Assembly (NCBI RefSeq): GCF_958979055.1
Contig: NC_084893.1
Location: 29,790,987-29,854,986, forward strand
Origin: Alnus glutinosa
Taxonomy: Eukaryota; Streptophyta; Magnoliopsida; Fagales; Betulaceae
Direction of reading: 5' to 3'
Length of the DNA stretch: 64,000 bases
In this document: positions 62,900 to 64,000 of the stretch, one piece after another
Layout: the number at the start of each line of letters is the position of its first letter
How positions within the stretch are numbered: position 1 is the stretch's first letter
The notes under the pieces: generated by a model
The model's input: the letters and a program-made list of their open reading frames with translations, nothing else
The model's database searches: none
Told to the model about the DNA's origin: nothing
Position numbers and translations under genes: made by a program

Positions 62900-63700
62900 A
62901 TGCTCAAAAGTCAATTTTCCTACCTTTGTCCAATCATTAATATTTTTTCTTTTCTTTTTTTACCTTGTGAAGTCTAGATTTTTTTTGCACGCATTTAGGT
63001 TGTCGGCCATGTTTTCCTTTGTATAACCAAGGGATACTCAAGTTGATTTGTGTATCAATATTTAATTTGCTGCCCACAAGTGGTTGGGGGTTGTTAGGAC
63101 TTTGTTTTATCTTTGATTCTTGAGTTTATGTGCTACATAAATTAATTGAGGGGCTCAAAATTCCAATTATATATGCTCCTTTACAGATGAACTTGCACTG
63201 GTAAAGATATCTCCATTGTATCGAAAAATATCAAATCAGTACCGGTCAAGGTGCAGCCTAGTGGTTAAAAGACGGGCTTGGAATGTGCCAAGACTCGGAC
63301 GTCTTAAGATTGATTATGCACTAAATTAACACTTTTTTTTTTTATTTGTTAGGATTTTAAAGTTAAATTTGGACGGGAATGTTGAAATTGAAAATTTTTA
63401 AAGATTAATACACTAAATTAACACTTTTTAAAGTTTAAGAGTATTATTGTAAAAATAATAAAAAATCAAGAGTGATAATTGAAGTAAGTTTTCCTTTTAT
63501 ATATATATATCAAATGAGTGTGTAAGAAGATGTGGTGTGGGAGCAAGTTGGAATTATCATCCGGTGTGTGTGGCTACGGATAGCTGATGGTAAACAAGAC
63601 CAAAATTAGATATCTCAAATAAATGTATTATCGTATCGTATATTCATACTCATTTCCTACTACCGATTTAGAAGTATTTCTTCTTCTCAATCATATTCTC
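62900..63700. other. Intergenic DNA between LLG1 and the PPR gene
   Basis: The first part is LLG1 3' UTR. Near 63240-63310 a stretch with GCAGCCTAGTGGTTAAAAG resembles a tRNA box A and may be part of a SINE, but no convincing box B follows. The remainder is AT-rich. Confidence 0.45.
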
Positions 63701-64000
63701 ATGGCTTCTTCTCTGTCACCTCCAACCTTTCCCAAGCAGAAGTTACACATCCCAACACCAAAGACTACTGCTAAAATTCCAGCGCCTATTCACTTAATTC
63801 AATTGTGCCAGAGCTTTCAGGAAGTAAAACAATTGCATGCCCAGTTGGTTGTCTCAGGCCTCTTCGACCGCCCTCCAAATGCTGGGAGGCTCCTTGAGTC
63901 GTACGTTTCCATGTCACAAATCAACTTGGCCTTTTCAATCTTTGGGAGACTACGGCCTTCTCCTGATGTATTTGCCTACAACACAATGATCAGAGGCCTG
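63701..64000 (+). CDS. Pentatricopeptide repeat protein, N-terminal part (cut by window end)
   Basis: PPR proteins bind organelle RNA and act in editing, splicing or stability. The frame is open from MASSLSPPTFPKQKLHIPTP to AYNTMIRGL at the window edge (100 codons) with no stop. The Ser/Thr/Lys-rich, acid-poor start could be an organelle transit peptide. HLIQLCQSFQEVKQLHAQLV and INLAFSIFGRLRPSPDVFAY followed by NTMIRGL are typical of the first repeats of PLS-class, E-subgroup PPR proteins. The class is an inference, because the C-terminus lies outside the window. Confidence 0.88.
   Translation, partial: MASSLSPPTFPKQKLHIPTPKTTAKIPAPIHLIQLCQSFQEVKQLHAQLVVSGLFDRPPNAGRLLESYVSMSQINLAFSIFGRLRPSPDVFAYNTMIRGL

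Overview
This window is nuclear DNA of a flowering plant. Genes are spread over AT-rich sequence with spliceosomal introns, (GA)n, (TA)n and poly-A tracts, L1-type LINE tails and many small inverted-repeat DNA transposons. The proteins read as eudicot, and the repeats (L1 3' tails ending in ACTTATCAAAA, GC-rich GGTGGCC/GGCCACC blocks, GAGAAATG-ended MITEs) fit a woody rosid, perhaps Fagales. That placement is an inference, not a proof.

Layout: (1) 2126-13232, minus: a NUP93 (Nic96 family) nucleoporin locus. Most exons are intact, but about 250 codons are missing from the middle, there is an in-frame stop at the break, and at least two splice donors have lost their GT. Its introns hold LINE pieces, including one LINE inserted into another. 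(2) 14231-14911, plus: an uncharacterised plant membrane protein whose transcript appears to have introns after the stop. (3) 16605-19776, minus: THO3/TEX1, a WD40 mRNA-export factor. (4) 23322-29627, plus: a STAR/QKI-like KH RNA-binding protein. (5) 31597-34122, minus: the EF-hand protein CML21. (6) 35692-38071: a transposon block, headed by a Pack-MULE-like element that carries pieces of a CDPK-related kinase gene in inverted arms. (7) 41050-43181, plus: a UBC30-like ubiquitin-conjugating enzyme with a TRIM element in its first coding intron. (8) 43182-51340: 8 kb without a recognisable gene. (9) 52786-56867, plus: a Sec14-nodulin (SFH) phospholipid transfer protein with an upstream ORF and two GC-AG introns. 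(10) 57270-60710: a nest of TRIM, hAT, Mutator-like and MITE elements. (11) 61419-62899, plus: LLG1-like GPI-anchored receptor chaperone. (12) 63701 to the window end, plus: the 5' part of a pentatricopeptide repeat gene.

The series THO3, KH protein, UBC30, Sec14 protein, LLG1 matches, from memory, the order of neighbouring Arabidopsis loci At5g56130 to At5g56170, with CML21 placed between. This is an old conserved gene block rather than an operon, and the genes have unrelated roles: mRNA export and RNA binding, calcium sensing, ubiquitin transfer, lipid transfer, receptor delivery to the plasma membrane. The most unusual items are the kinase-carrying Pack-MULE, the decaying NUP93 copy, three GC-AG introns in two neighbouring genes, and the stacked transposon insertions with clean target-site duplications.
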